DNA of 64,000 nt, taken from Pseudomonas sp. IPO3778. GTDB lineage: Bacteria; Pseudomonadota; Gammaproteobacteria; Pseudomonadales; Pseudomonadaceae. Position 1 is the stretch's first letter. Each line of letters starts with the position of its first letter. Below the pieces are notes generated by a model. That model did no database searches. It saw only the letters and a program-made list of their open reading frames with translations, and was not told where the DNA came from. The DNA is taken from positions 1 through 64,000 of the forward strand of contig NZ_JACARC010000023.1 of the NCBI RefSeq assembly GCF_013386825.1, written 5' to 3'. Below, piece after piece: positions 63,699-64,000 of this stretch. The position numbers were made by a program, and so were the translations under genes.

Positions 63699-63708
63699 GC
63701 TTTTGGCG

Positions 63709-64000
63709 TCAGATCGGGCAGGTCACGCCTGTGCCGCCGATCCCGCAGTAACCCTGCGGGTTCTTCGCCAGGTACTGTTGGTGATACGCCTCGGCGAAGT
63801 ACACGGTCGGCGCTTCTTCGATTTCAGTCGTGATGGTGCCCAGGCCAGCCTTGGTCAGCTCATTCTGATACGCCTGGGCGCTGGCCTTCGCCGCCTCCAG
63901 GTGCTCCGGTTTGACCGCATAGATCACCGAGCGGTACTGGCTGCCGATGTCATTGCCCTGGCGCATGCCCTGAGTCGGGTTGTGCAGTTCCCAGAACATT
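63709..64000 (-). CDS. msrA: Peptide-methionine (S)-S-oxide reductase, C-terminal part
   Basis: Only the last 97 or so codons are inside the window; the gene runs off the right edge. The visible part ([23 protein letters not shown], ending [13 protein letters not shown]) is the C-terminal two-thirds of MsrA without the catalytic GCFWG motif, which would lie to the right. It repairs oxidised methionine. The two terminal cysteines ([10 protein letters not shown]) are the usual recycling cysteines. Confidence 0.93.
   Translation of the reverse strand, partial: MFWELHNPTQGMRQGNDIGSQYRSVIYAVKPEHLEAAKASAQAYQNELTKAGLGTITTEIEEAPTVYFAEAYHQQYLAKNPQGYCGIGGTGVTCPI

Overview
The window is a chromosomal segment of a high-GC gammaproteobacterium, almost certainly a Pseudomonas of the P. 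fluorescens group. The gene order ponA / pilMNOPQ-aroK-aroB-damX-gltB-gltD-hemE, the trifunctional putA with divergent putP, and several kinds of short REP palindrome all point there. This placement is inference from recalled gene order and protein sequence; no search was run. No rRNA, tRNA, CRISPR array, insertion sequence or prophage was seen.

Layout. 1-2830: terminator, PBP1A on the minus strand and a divergent intergenic region. 2831-6455: a strongly reduced type IV pilus alignment/secretin operon, with a PilM lacking most of its second half, a normal PilN, a PilO-PilP fusion and a short PilQ without AMIN domains. 6460-17363: shikimate kinase, dehydroquinate synthase, DamX, both glutamate synthase subunits and uroporphyrinogen decarboxylase. 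17417-19705: a divergent MFS exporter / LysR pair. 19852-20030: a structured, possibly noncoding element.

20048-36312 is a ~16 kb aryl polyene (APE) pigment operon on the minus strand. It encodes ketosynthases, ketoreductase, dehydratases, two acyl carrier proteins, an AMP ligase fused to a dehydratase, acyltransferases, a glycosyltransferase, an aromatic amino acid ammonia-lyase, a thioesterase, and a LolA-like/MMPL/lipoprotein export set. Almost every gene junction is a stop/start overlap, and two REP elements have inserted into the operon, one of them in frame near the 5' end of the lolA-like gene.

36660-40422 is a more variable stretch: an orphan ParA ATPase, a DUF6124 small protein behind a strikingly structured 5' leader, thioredoxin 2, a broken HigA-type antitoxin remnant, and a less GC-rich MFS gene with a 91-residue partner of unknown function. 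40555-49090: SelO AMPylase, MscK channel, NhaP2 antiporter and a chemoreceptor. 49368-51687: a coiled-coil/ZapA-like pair and an acyl-CoA dehydrogenase. 51943-57840: proline use (putA, putP) with five GTTGCA-type PutA operator candidates between the two genes. 58593-61336: an orphan type VI secretion vgrG with its DUF4123 chaperone but no effector. 61322-64000: metY, rlmJ and the C-terminal part of msrA.

The best candidates for something undescribed are the leader of the DUF6124 gene (a 17-bp stem plus two TTTAGTAG boxes competing for CTACTA segments), the reduced PilM/PilO-PilP/PilQ machine, and the in-frame REP insertion in the APE operon.
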